From: Amborella trichopoda
Taxonomy: Eukaryota; Streptophyta; Magnoliopsida; Amborellales; Amborellaceae
Assembly (NCBI RefSeq): GCF_000471905.2
Contig: NW_006499591.1
Location: forward strand, 205,213 to 269,212
Direction: 5' to 3'
Length of the DNA stretch: 64,000 nt
This document shows positions 12,196 through 24,700 of the stretch, one piece after another; positions within the stretch are counted from its first letter, which is position 1; every line of letters begins with the position of its first letter. The notes beneath the pieces are model-generated. The model was not told where the DNA came from and did not search any database. It was given only the letters and a program-made list of their open reading frames with translations. The position numbers and the translations under genes were made by a program.

Positions 12196-12516
12196 AAAAT
12201 GTGAGACTGTAGCAGCTCTCACTCAATTATTGCATACGCAACATATACATTCTTAACATTCTTTTATAATAAATAATTGAATACCTGTTGGTTTCACAAT
12301 ATGCAAAACTTTCATGAACCACAAAGGTTCAACCACACTAGTCAACTTGGTAGTAAATCTATACAAACCAAGTTATCTAATCAACACAACATGTGTCAAG
12401 GAAGCGTGACAAGATGACCTTCCTTCAACATTCCCTATGGTTCAAGGTCTTAGGTAATTGAAGATTTTAAATGTATATAGATATATAAAAAAAAATACAT
12501 AATAATTTTTTTCCCA

Positions 12517-12582
12517 NNNNNNNNNNNNNNNNNNNNNNNNNNNNNNNNNNNNNNNNNNNNNNNNNNNNNNNNNNNNNNNNNN
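12517..12582. other. assembly gap (66 N)
   Basis: Run of N inside the Copia internal region, after an A/T-rich stretch. Confidence 0.99.
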
Positions 12583-13679
12583 TAGTTTAATAAAGACTTA
12601 GTGGACCTTGCAAGACTATGTGGTTTTCTCAAAACCATATTCATAGACTTAGGTTTTTATCAAATTATTCAATTTTAATTTGATCATAAATCATTTTGCC
12701 GCATTCATTTTTAATTTCCTATCAAATCAAGTTCATGGCTACAAAAACAAATCATAAATATCATCTTATAATTTTGTCCAAAATAAAACATGACTAAATA
12801 ATGTCTACTAAAGGCTTGACAAAATACTTCTTTTTTGGCAAATATGGAGAATTTATCAAGAGATCATTATCACATGTAACACATCATATTATAAATATTA
12901 TTGGGAGGATGATCACTAAGATGAGTTTCATCAGAACACTCCATTCGTGCTTACATATTTGAATGAGCCACGCTCATTTCTCGTGTTTCTTCATTAGGGC
13001 TCAAAGCCATTGATCAAATCACATCTCCATTTGTATTACTACTTTAAGTAGTTCATACTCTTGTACAATGAGGCACTAAAACACATGGTATTAAAAAATC
13101 GGCTTTTTCAAATTTGTTAGCATCTATCACTTAATGTCCATACACTCCATATATATTCATAAAAAAAAAATCCAAAATATAACCAAAGCATATAAAAAAA
13201 GTTATTGAATCATCTTTCCCTATATGACCTTACTATATAATGTTAGATAGATTTCATACCTCAAAACCATGTAGTGTGGTTACTTATGCTTTCTTGATTA
13301 ATTGCTTTTATTTGTTTGACAAGCTTTTGTGATCTTGGAAGAACACGCAACTTATGGTGAATATATTGATCATCGGTTTTACATGTCACAAAGTGTCCAT
13401 CTCTTCGACACTTAGATTCTCTCTGTCTCACACTGTGAAGAAATAATCTTCTTCATCCCATCATTTCAAATATCACAATTTCGATTCTCCCACTGATCTT
13501 TAGCGTTTTTATGCTATCACCAACTCTCTCTATATATCCCTTCATTTCGAAAAAACCAATACGTTTTTATAGGTATTGTGTTTCTTTTTCTTTCTGCTAG
13601 TCCCAAATCAAACATTCTTCACATAGAGTGTCTTACCTTGTCAACTCTGTATTATCTCTCTATGAAGTTTTACTATAAT

Positions 13680-14790
13680 AAACCATAATCATGGCACACT
13701 ATAAAACATTTTTAAATGAGCCCTAAAAGGTCTCCATAATTAGATTTCCAAATATGTGCCTTAACATGCCACATCTTTTAATTTACTACAGAATAGAACA
13801 TGAGCATCACATAAAAATATGATATCTCTCAACTTATAAATAGTTTATCTTCGAATTTTTTTTTTCTTTTTTTTTAAAATAGACTAAAAAATATAAAATA
13901 TTACTCAATTCCATCCTTAAATCCTATCAGTTATTGAGTCTTCGTTTTAGTGACATTTACATCACAATACAATTTTCTCAACATAAAATCAGGTTGAGCA
14001 CCTCTTAATAAAAAAATTTGTTTCTCTCAATCCTCAAATAATTTCTTCCTGGAATCTTTTGTGTTAAAAACTAGACTCAAAACCAAATCATGACATCATA
14101 TTATGAATCCCAAATAATATTTTTCTTCAGAGAAATAAATAAGTGACATTCACATCACAAAATAAATCATACTACTGAATTACAGGATGAACACTATCTA
14201 GTAAAATTGTATTTTCTCTCTACCCTCATAGAGTTTCCCTTTCAAACTAATTTTGTTTGAAATTAGATACTTAATAGTAACACATATATTTCCACAAGCT
14301 TTATATCACTCTGTTAAGTAAGCTTGATAAATATAGTTATTTATGTTTCAATGAAGAACATACCAAATTGTATAAAATTCAGGATGGACTCTCTTTAATC
14401 CAAAATTTTTTATTCCTCTCTTTCCATATATATTTTCTCTCAAATAAATTTTATTAGAAACTAGACTCAGAATGGAAGTATAAAACTTAGTGTGAGGAAT
14501 AAAACATTCTATTAATAATAGAAATAAAATCATGATTTTCAAGTCACAGAAATAATTTTCCTTACAAAAAACAGCACTTGCACACCCTTCAATAAATTAA
14601 TCATATCTTTCAAACCACAAGGACTTTCTTGATGAAACCTTTTTTGTTTTAAAGTAGACTCAATTGTATAAATCACAGTAAAGTTTCAGTAAGAAATAAA
14701 ATCATATGGTTGGTGCAAAAAATCACAAAACTCAATGAGCACTTTTTAGATTTTGCAGGGTCAGAACTGACATCCTTCATTGATGATTCC
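13680..14790. repeat. degenerate tandem array, period about 193 bp
   Basis: A core resembling AAACTAGACTCA recurs near 13880, 14072, 14264, 14462 and 14655 (steps of 192, 192, 198 and 193), each preceded by CTCTC and TTTTgTT-like blocks; a weaker sixth unit may start near 13680. It fills much of the Copia internal region and has no open reading frame. Confidence 0.6.
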
Positions 14791-15078
14791 GTAACTCTCA
14801 ATTCCTTTAGGATCTCCCACTGAAATTTTGCAGGTAGTTTTTAATATCAAATACACAAAATATCACTGATGTATGCAATAAAAAAAATACATCATTATCT
14901 TCTTCATATCTCTGATCCAAAATAGCCCATAATACCCTTTTCGGTGTTTGAATATTCAAATAATTCTTTAACCGGGGTATATTACCTGACAACAAAGGTC
15001 ATTAGCTTTCTTATATTTTATTCTCGAGTTTGATCTAGACTCAATAAAGAGAAAAGACAACTAATAACATCAAGTATC

Positions 15079-15094
15079 AATAGTTCTGATGCCA
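15079..15094 (-). other. primer-binding site, initiator Met tRNA type
   Basis: Directly inside the right LTR the minus strand reads TGGCATCAGAACTATTG. Plant LTR elements primed by initiator Met tRNA carry TGGTATCAGAGC here; the match is good with one early and one late substitution. This identifies 15096-17169 as the 5' LTR. Confidence 0.7.
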
Positions 15095-15095
15095 A

Positions 15096-17169
15096 TAAAA
15101 GAAAGACCTACGTGATCTTTTATCGGGGAATCATATATATATATATATCACTCCTTTTGTTTTAGCAAAAGATTATTTACAAGTGTTCTTATTAAAAATA
15201 ACACATGCTTTAAAATAAAATCAACATAAGAAAAAAAACCAAGATCTTAAAACTTGATGTCATTGAAATAACTATGCACTATGCGTGATAATCTAAAGAT
15301 AAGATTGCAAGTAATAAAAGTGAAGAGTGTCAGAAATTATCTCAACCAGGCTTATTACACCTTATACCGAGTCACCACCATCCGGGAAAGTAAGTTTAAA
15401 CCAAGTCACACTAATAAAACATGAATCCCTTTGATCACAAACTCAAACTCTAGGTGACTTCCCTTAGCAACCTAGTTCGTCTCTTTTTGCTATACCATAA
15501 AACCCTTAGCCACAAATCTAAAATTGAGAGATGAGAGAGAGAAGAACCCCATAGCCTAAACCCTTAGCCCCTTCTTACAATGTGAGAGAAAGAGAGACCA
15601 TAAAACCCTTAGCTACAAATCTATAATTGAGAGATAAGAGAGAGAAGAACCCCATAGTCTAAACCCTTAGCCCCTTCTTACAATGTGGGAGAGAGAGATC
15701 TCAAAGATAAGAGAGTGGGACATGCTCCCTTCTTTTTTTTTACGTTTATGAGAGAGAAAAAATTTTCTTATGAGAGAGAGAAATTCTAAGTGGGGCTTGC
15801 CCCTTTGTGGGATATGAGAAAGAAAGATTGGAATTAGGTACAAGAGTTAAGGTGTAGAGATTTTTTGGGTAGAGACAATCCATTTTTATAGGCTTTGAAT
15901 AAGATTAAGGGCTCTTAAGGTTTTTTTTTGCTTGCCTCTTCTTGTGAGATTGAATATGAATCATTGATCTTGAGTGACTTTAAGGGGTGAGATATTTGAG
16001 CCATCCATTCCATAGATGGGCCAATGGAATGTGCACGAACTATTATCCTCATCTCCTAAACCATTTTTCCATCAATATAAATTAAATAAATTTAATTTAA
16101 TCAAAATATTATGCATATCATAAAATAGCACAAGTCTACTCAATCTTTCCACAACATCTTTCAAAGATATATCAAATCAATATCTTACAACCATATGGCC
16201 ACATGTCGTATCACTAAAAAATAAAAAGGAGAATAACAGGTGGCGCATGGCACCACCCAAGGGAGGCACTCATGGGCCCCACCTTCTAGAAATATGGTGG
16301 GCCCATGTGCACAATAGGTCTCCATAATATTTTTATATGTTTAAATTAATAAAAAGATTTTAGAATATTATTTGAATATTTAAACTATTGTGAAATCGAT
16401 ATCTGTAATTTTATAAGTCCAAAAATTATAAATAAAATATCCAGTCGTTCACAAAAATTCAAATAATAATTCTAAAATATTTTTTATCAATAAAAAAATA
16501 CAAGTAAATTAATTTGATGGGAAAATGATCCATATGGTTTAGGAATTAATCATGAGGCACTCCATCTTCAATTATGGACTACAGGCCACACTTGCTTTAT
16601 CAGACCGACCAAGTGTTTCCTATGACCCACAGTCCAAGAGCGGGTCACCAAAGTCTGACTGATGTGCCAAAGGGTCGCAATCTCAATCTGTGGATTACAG
16701 GTCCTCCCCTAGAGAGGAGTCAAGGTCACATAGACCTGATGCGACCACCGCTCTATGATGCATAAGGGTATCTCTCGCGTATGCATACGCTTCACCTAGA
16801 AAAGTGGCTTGCTTGCTTTCCCGAATGATCTATCAAGATGTATGCCATGTGATGGCATATGGATGAGTCTTTGGCCCCTGTCTCTGTAGGCCACCACACA
16901 CAAGGGTCACACAGTCCTTTGGCTCACTCATCCGGGCATATGCTTCGACTTTATCAAGGGATGACCCATTAAAACCCTTATCGGTTTATTTTCTATGCTC
17001 AGGTAATCCAACCGACTGGTCTAGATCATCAAGTACAATCCAGTATATGCAAACATCGTTTGCATAATATGATCCATGAGAGACTACACTCCTACTGAGT
17101 TCATATTCTACTATATTATTTCATTTTACAAGCACTCATAAGACATTTAAAGGCCACATAAACCCAATA
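15096..17169 (-). repeat. 5' LTR of the Copia element
   Basis: Collinear with 9393-11437; begins TATTGGGTTTATGTGGCC on the minus strand (first bases mutated from TGTTGGG) and ends at the primer-binding site. It has an internal duplication near 15480-15690 (the CCATAAAACCCTTAGC block occurs twice), absent from the other LTR. Confidence 0.75.
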
Positions 17170-18017
17170 TTAGCTGTGGAATGAAGATGATCTCTTCTGG
17201 GCAATGGTTTAGGACAATGATTTAGCTGTGGAATAGAGATGAGATGGCGACACTGGTGCCGATCGGGGGACTGGATCTAAAGGGTTTATTCGACTGGATT
17301 TTGTTAAGAGTTATAGAAGTAACTCTATATCCCAAAATCTATAATGTAACTTTCATTGGAATAGTGGATTTCAGTTTGTCGTGTCTGTGGATGTATCCCT
17401 TTTGAGGTGAACTACGTAAATCTTTGTATTTTGGGATGAACCATGTAAATCTTTGTGTTCTTGTGGTGCGTATGTTTTATGCTTTATTTATCATATTATG
17501 GCTCATGCTCTCGCATTTAAGAGGGTTTTTAAATCCTAACATTATAGTAGCAACACATTGGTAAATTAGTTAATTTAGCCATCTCATTAATTTCTTAGGG
17601 TGGTTTAATCATGTTATTGATATTTTTTTTTTTTAAGTGCAAATACTATTAATTTTAGATTCTTGCTTTCCAAATTCGTGTTAGTCATAATAGGTTGGTT
17701 AAACAACTAACTAGTGTATTGGCTTATCCAATCCAAAGTCTGTTACATGATTTAATTAAAATTTGGCTAAAACTAATATTGTAACTAATTTTGCTTGATA
17801 CCTATATCATAGTTCATGTAATGTTGCTTCTATGCAGGTCTTACTCGTATAGTAATCATACATTTTGTTCCCACTAAAGCATGCAATCCTATCATCATTA
17901 TTGTCAAAACTTTTTTCCAATTAATTGGAGTCAGCTACACGAATCCCGATCCGCCAACTAAAACATGTAATCTACATACATAAAATCGAATAAAAATTGG
18001 AAACCATGTAACTATCC
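17170..18017. other. intergenic region, no gene seen
   Basis: Contains a short direct repeat (TAGCTGTGGAAT at about 17171 and 17222) and a minus-strand RTE-type LINE tail at about 17890-17955. Otherwise AT-rich with no supported coding sequence. Confidence 0.5.
17890..17955 (-). mobile_element. RTE-type LINE 3' tail fragment
   Basis: Reading the minus strand: GGGATTCGTGTAGCTGACTC, then CCAATTAATTGG, then a tail of TGATGATA units. The same order (GATTCGTGTA, CCCAA.TA.TTGGGA, ATGATGATG tail) ends the LINE copies at 28918-28945 and 52326-52385, so this is a short 3' end of that family. Confidence 0.55.
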
Positions 18018-18310
18018 AATAGTTATTGCTAGGGTTGGCAATAGGCTAGGTATGGGTCAACCACAGCCATAGCCTGCCCCTAATGCGATCGGGCTGGCCC
18101 AGGCCAGGCCTTGGGACACATAGGGCTACGGTCAGGCCAAATAAAATCATATAAAAATACTAGATGAAAAAGCTAAAAAAATAAGGCCGATCAAGCTAAC
18201 CCAAGCTGGACGTGGCCCAAGCACAGCCCTCAGGCCACATTATGTGCCTTAGGCCATAGATTTTTACAGCTTGGCTGGACCGGGTTACCCAGCCCATCGC
18301 ATCAAGGACG
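18018..18310. mobile_element. possible hAT-type MITE
   Basis: A GC-rich island starting AGGGTTGGCAATAGGCTAGG, with many GGCC/GGCCAGGCC words and matching inverted blocks toward its right end (CTTGGCTGGACCGGGTTACC). Such GGCC-rich units starting with GGGTTGGCAA are common non-autonomous hAT elements in plants. Exact ends and duplication are not clear. It sits about 240 bp upstream of the methyltransferase start codon. Confidence 0.4.
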
Positions 18311-18470
18311 TATAGAGAGACTGGGAGATTGGTCTCATATCCCTCCATCACCATCTATTATCTGAATTAGAGGGTGCTAACACTGGAAAGATCATACAGT
18401 TGCTATGATCATATGACTGTACTCCTCTCTGGAAGAAACCGCACATGGTTGCAAGCCTAGGGTATTCTCG

Positions 18471-18487
18471 CACACGTGCGCGTGGGA
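18471..18487 (+). promoter_or_regulatory. G-box / ABRE with adjacent CGCGTG element
   Basis: ACACGTGC (18472-18479) overlaps GCGCGTGGG. The first is a consensus G-box-type abscisic-acid response element; CGCGTG next to it resembles a coupling element. It lies about 70 bp upstream of the ATG, so it may be in the promoter or the 5' leader. Plant isoaspartyl methyltransferases are known to be seed-expressed and ABA-responsive, which fits; function here is inferred. Confidence 0.5.
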
Positions 18488-18546
18488 ATCAAGTGAAGGG
18501 GAGATGGAAGAGAGAGAAGGGCATCTCATGACGATAAAGAGAGAGA

Positions 18547-18783
18547 ATGTCGTCATTCTTCTGGAATGCTCCTGTGCGCCACTTGCTGAAGAAGAACCTC
18601 TGTCTCTCTCCTCGCTTCCTTTCTCTCTCTAGGAGCCGGCACCACCTGCCGCTGCTGAAGAAGAAGAAGGGCCTCTTTCTCTCTCCTCCTCCTCTCTCTC
18701 TATCTAGGCTCTTTCTGCCCGCTGCTCCCGCTGTTTTCCTAGGAATGGAGGTACTGTTCGCTCCCTTACGTCGATTCTTTCGT
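18547..18783 (+). CDS. PIMT exon 1 (leader exon, two possible donors)
   Basis: 79 codons from the first ATG to a strong donor (CGT|GTAAGT at 18784). A second donor, GGAG|GTACTG at 18751, ends the exon after codon 68. Both leave phase 0 and both fit exon 2. Using the upstream donor joins Met-Glu directly to NLWTKGG, matching the MExxW start of cytosolic PIMTs. Confidence 0.85.
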
Positions 18784-21700
18784 GTAAGTTACTTTTGCAA
18801 CAGGAAGTCATTTCCCTTTGACATGGCGTTTCGGCATGAATTTTGTTATGGGGTTTTACATTGGGTTTGTTTGCACTATGAAAACAAAAGGGTTTCTTCG
18901 CTCTTTGTTTTTGGAATTCAATTCGAACTTGTTTTTGAGATTTTGAGGGCGTTATGTTTTCTGTTGATTTATGGATTTGAATCAGTTTATATGGGGTCTC
19001 TTTTCTGATTATTGGTCATTTCTCTTTTTTTTGGGATTATGGAGGGCTGGTTATGTCCGAAGAGCATTTGAATGGTTCTGGATTATTATTTTTTTAATAA
19101 TATGGATTGGCATTTTTTATTTTAGTTTATTTCATTGATTCATCGTTTTTATTGGATAGACTGATACTCATGACATTCTATGTCGTATAATTAGTTGGGC
19201 ATAGCCAAATGGGGTTGACATGATTTTGGATTTTCCTTTTTATAAAATAGGGTTTTCTTTTATTTTGTTTGTGGCTTTACTTGGTAGCTGGCTTGGCGGT
19301 TATGTTGAATATATAGTGGCATACCTGAGGAAAGCTTTTAGGAATTTGGATTGTACTTTATTTCTTACACATATGGATAGGGATTGTATATTATAAGACC
19401 ATTTATTTTTTGTACCAGGTCACAATCATTTTTAGCTATTAGATGTGAAATTCAATAGATTGAAGTGTGTCACAACATTCGAAAAATTTATTTTGGATTT
19501 TATGGCCGATCAATGACACATCCTCAACCACTCAATTTTACATCCCTTAGTCAATAATGACTGTGACCTCGTTGTATCAAACGTAAATGATCTCATTATA
19601 TACATTTCTTTATGGATGTGCTTTTTGTTCTATTATCTATTCATTAGTTCAGGTTATTACTCACTATATGGATGGGGAGCATTATAAAATCTTCATATGT
19701 TCTAGAATGCAGAATGATGATGGTCATTTAATGCCTGAGGAGACCATACTATATTCGTAACATTGGATGGTTCTAATCAATGGAGTTACTTTTTATTTAG
19801 CCCCATTTTTACCTGATTGTGTTTGCTTTGTAGGCAATTTGTGCATATAAATTTTAAGACTGAAATAAGTTTTCTGATGCTTTCACATGCTGGGAAATAT
19901 CTTTTTTTTTCATGAATTTATTATGTGTATCCCCGAATAGTTGGGATAAGGCTCGGATGATGATGATTTATTTGTGTGTATATTTATCTTGAATAGTGGA
20001 GCAGATATTACTGCCAATTGTTCTTGTCCATTTCCACTTCTAAATACAGCCTTTTAAGAACATGTTTCACATTCTCTTGTATAATTAGCATTTTAGAATC
20101 ATAATTATATGGCTTCCCTACCAAAACTGGAGCAGTTGATAGGCCTTCTAGTGTAGTCTTGCGCATAGCCGTCATAGAAGATTCCCATGTGCATGCAATT
20201 TAAATATGGTTATTCCATCTATGCAAGTCATATTATAATAGTAATTTTGCTAACTCAATGCTTTTTGTCATAGCTCCTCTCATACAAGTTGATGTCCTTT
20301 TTTTTTGGGATGGTTGGCATGGTTTTAGAACCTGCAGCATTGGGTTGGATTCTAGAATCAGAGATATTTCTCCTAGTCAGCACTTTTGAATTCATTGGTA
20401 TTAGATTGACCTAGAGGAAGCTAAAATTCAATGCTTGAGTTACTTCATCTCATTACTAGGATGCCTACAGAATGACTTTTCTTTTTTAATTATGTTTTTA
20501 CTCATTAACTGCATGCATTGCAGCATTGATACGTTGCCCCATGTGTTTACATGTAAATAAATAACCTGGAGAAAATGGTTTTGGTATCAAAGAAGAACTG
20601 TTTTGGGTTTCTTATCGTGTTACTTGTTATGAGATCTGCGGAAGATCCAGCTTTACGAGCTCAATTTGACTCGTGGATGTCTTGCACTCAGGTACTCAGA
20701 TTTCGTTGCATTATATTTAGGGTCTGTCTCATATTTACTTTTTAAGAATAAAGAATTTCAATGGAAAAAGGATTTGATTGCATCCAATTTGTACAGAGGA
20801 TTCTTATGCTTTCTTCAAATACATAGAAAGGAATCTGATATATTTATTTATCTATTTCGACAACATGTTGTTCCCTTCATTTCATGTGTTTGATGTTTGT
20901 ATTGATGTCTTATAGAGCAGTATCCTTCGTCAATCAAGCATCACTTGCTTTTCTCTATGGAAATGTCACTTCCTTCTTTGTTTTTGGGTACTCTGCAGAA
21001 TCTCTGGACCAAAGGAGGTATGGACAGGAACAAATCACTAGTAGAACATTTGTGCCTTTATGGTGTAATTAAATCAAAGAGGGTAGCAGAAGTCATGGAG
21101 ACAATTGATAGAGGATTATTTGTTCCTGATGGAAACCTTGCATATGCTGACAGCCCCATGCCAATAGGATACAATGCAACTATATCTGCACCTCACATGC
21201 ACGCCACATGCCTCGAACTGTTGGACGAGCATTTGCAGCCAGGAATGCGTGCTTTGGATGTTGGTTCAGGTATTGTATGCCATACTTTCTCATACCAGTA
21301 ATTTCATTGAGTTGAAAAGCTATGCAAAAATTTTATATGTGATCCTTTTTGGGCTTTATAGAACCTTAAAAAAAGAATATGAACGAAAAGATTGACAAAA
21401 AGGTTCATAATTTCATACAAAAATTCATAATTTCCATAAATGATCCCTTGTGGGCTTTACAAAACTTAAAAAGGAAAATGAATGTCCTTTTTGGCTTGGT
21501 AAGCTACAAAAAGAATGTTAGTGGGATAAGATTGGTAAATTTGAGTTCGCGGATAGACTTGCTACATCATTCAGCTGTGTGAAATTCTCATTGTTATTTA
21601 TTAGTATCTATAGATTCTTATATGCTATTATTTCTACTTGAGATCTGTACTTTTCTAGTTGGACTGCTGTGGTGGTATTATTTCATCAAGAAAGCATGCT

Positions 21701-24700
21701 TTTGAAAAGATGAGGAGCAAATTCTTCTATTTTCCTTTTCTTTTCTTCTGTTGGTCATCTTTTGTTGTCTCTGGCCTATTAAATTTGATTCTTTATTTTT
21801 GTTGCTGTTGTGGTTTGTTTTCTGCTAATTTGGTAAGTTCTATACAGTGCTTGAAATATCGGCCAGTTCAAACCAGAACCGGCCGGTTAGATCGGAATCG
21901 GGACCCTCCCGGTTCCGGTTAGCACCGGTTTTAGAGTACTAGTTATAGGACAAACCTCCCCAAAAATCCTCTAAGCCAAAACCGGCTAGAACCGGTCCGA
22001 ACCGCTCGATTTTCATTTTAACCGGCCGATTTTTTACCTAACTGGACCGGTTTGTTCATAAAAGCGTTTTTAACATTATAACGATATATATAACAGTGTT
22101 ACATAATAGTTCCGTTATTTGATTCGTTATTTTTTACAGAACCCACAGGTTTTCTTTGGGTTCAAGATTGATTTGAATTTGCGAACTTTATCAGCCTTCT
22201 AAGGATTTTAAAGAGAATAATTTGAACGAAATTATTAATGTTACTCTATAAAATAGTCGATTTGAGATAAAAAACCGCCGAATTTCACGTTTTCTTGGGC
22301 GTTATTTATTTGTTCTTCACTAGTTTGATGAAAATTCGGCAATCTACAGTTCTTGGCAGCAGCGTTGATTTTTTTTCGATCCAAGTGAGGGCTTATGTAG
22401 ATTAAAGAGATGGTTAGACTAATACATTCCTGATTTCAACGAAATCCATATATTTCGGGCTCGAAATTGCAATTTCTTGGCCGTTATTTTGGTGCTCTTC
22501 AAATTTCCATGAAAAATCCGCCAATCTAAAGATTTTGGCCTGGTTTTTTATTTGTTTTCAATAAAAATAGGGGGCTATTAATGATCACAGAGATCTCTAG
22601 GTTTCTAGACTCCTGATTTCATTGAAATCGAGAGATTTTGAGCTCGATTTTGAGATTGAAGCTTCATTTGAGTAGGAAGAAAACAAGGTAAGCCCTAACC
22701 CGATTTTGTTTTTAATTTGTTTCCTAATTTTTCAGCCTTTTTAAGGATTTTTCAGACAATATTTGACTGACATTATTGATTGCATTCAATAAAAGAATGG
22801 ATTTGAGAACAAAAACAGACATTTGGAACTCGATTTTAGGGTTTTTTGGGATATCGATTTTTCTAAAAAAAAAGTTACTCGCTTAATAAAAATATGTTTT
22901 AAGATGAATATGTGATTTCTTTTTATTTTTCTTAATAAAATTATGTTTTTTGATAAAATTACAATAGATGAATATGACAAAAAAAATCAATTCTTCTATT
23001 TTTAATGTTATATTTTTTTAACAAAAAATAAATAAGTGCATGATAATGTTGCTTGACCTTTTGCTTCGATTTTTTTTTTGCTCGATATTTTTAATACTAT
23101 ATTAGTAGCTTTTCAGTCTTAGAAATAGTGCATAGTGTAATGTATTTTAGAAATAGTGCATTTTGTAATGCATTTTTTAGCTGGTCAATTTTCAAGACTT
23201 TTTAGTGTTTATAGATATGCCTGATGTATGCTAATTTTGAAGCTCTAAATTTTATAATTATTTAATTCGATATAAAAATTGATTTTGAGAGTGTCATCAA
23301 GATTTTCAGTACCGAAACAACACCATTTGAATTTTGATACTATTTGAAGGTGCATTTTACTTTGATTGTTTAAGCCCTCATTTATGTACCTTAAAACATC
23401 CACATAAGGTGCACCACCAAATTTTATAATAAGCTTAAAATCTATTTTCATGTCTAATTATAAAAATTTTGGCTTAAAAAATGGTTCAAATCAAGTAGAT
23501 TTATAATCACATACTAATAGCCATTCTCATTACTATTAGCCATTGGACTTTATAACTTCATTAATTGAATTTACGTCAAATTATAAATTGTCTTGCTATC
23601 TCCATAGTATTCAAATATTAATTTATATAAAAAGTTGTTTCAAATTTTTTTTGAAAGATAAATTTATGTAATATGATAGTATACACTTAATCTAAGTTTT
23701 ACTTTTTAAAAAAAAAAAATTAATTTTTTGGGGGGTTTTAACCTTTTTTTTTTAAAAAAAATTTACTTGACCGGTTAGTCCTGTTAACTGCCCCGGTTAG
23801 ACCGGTTCCGGTTTGAACCGCACCAAGCCCCATGTCCGATTAACCGTTTCGGTTTGATTTTGCGAACATTGGTTCTATATATACATATACTTTTGTTACC
23901 TGCTGAAGTTTGTTGAGGTTATCCTCGTGAAACAAGAGTAAATGAAAATTATGATTTGGTTACTGAACCCAATTGAAGAAACAAACCTTAGACTGTTGAA
24001 AATAAAACTATCATATGTAGCTGAGATAAGATTGAGAAGTTTAGGGCGAAGGGAATAGACCTCCACATGGTCTTTATTGATCTAGAGAAAGCTTATGATA
24101 GAGTATTTTGAGATTTGATTTAGTGCGTATTGGAAAAGAAAGGCATCTCTAGAGATTACATTGACTTGGTGAGAGGTATGTACGATGGAACAGTAACTAG
24201 TGTACGAACAACTAGTGGAGAGACGAGTGAGTTTTCAGTGACAATAGGTCTACATCAAGGGTCAGCATTGAGCCTGTACCTCTTTGTCTTAGTCATGGAC
24301 GACTTAACTAGGCACCTACAGGATGAGGTATCGTGGTGCATGTTATTCGCAGATGACAGTTTTGATTAATGAGATCCGAAACGATGTCAACACAAAGTTA
24401 GAATGTTGGAGGGATGCTCTAAAGTCCAAAGGTTTTAAAATTAGTCGAACTAAGACAGAGTATATAGGGTGCAAATTTGGTAATAATAAGAGTGAAGATG
24501 AGGAAGTAGTTAATATTGACGGCCAGGAAGTACAAAAAAGACTGCACTTTCGATATCTTGGGTCGATAATCCAAGAAAATGGAAATATCGAGGGATATTT
24601 CGCACACAGAATTAGAGCTGGGTGGGCGACGTGGAGATGTGCAATTGGAATTTTATGTGATCGTCGCATACCAATGAGGTTGAAGCAATGATTCAAAAAG

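Larger units (their letters stand above)
9393..17169 (-). mobile_element. Copia-type LTR retrotransposon, degenerate
   Basis: Two direct LTRs of about 2 kb (9393-11437 and 15096-17169) flank 3.66 kb of internal sequence. Orientation is minus: the primer-binding site lies inside the right LTR, and RNase H remnants, then a purine-rich tract, lie just inside the left LTR. The interior is far too short for a full gag-pol and is mostly an AT-rich tandem array plus decayed pol, so this is a non-autonomous or heavily deleted copy. LTRs agree at roughly nine bases in ten over a stretch I compared by eye, so it is not recent. A 66-base gap lies inside. Outer flanks share only TTAG, not a convincing 5-bp duplication. 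Confidence 0.8.

Noticed and set aside
18547..19008. A continuous 153-residue protein from the PIMT start ATG
   Set aside because: The frame runs through strong donors at 18751 and 18784 into intron-like AT/T-rich sequence; PIMT exon 2 completes the protein.
24343..24696. 117-residue minus-strand ORF
   Set aside because: Antisense of the LINE reverse transcriptase.
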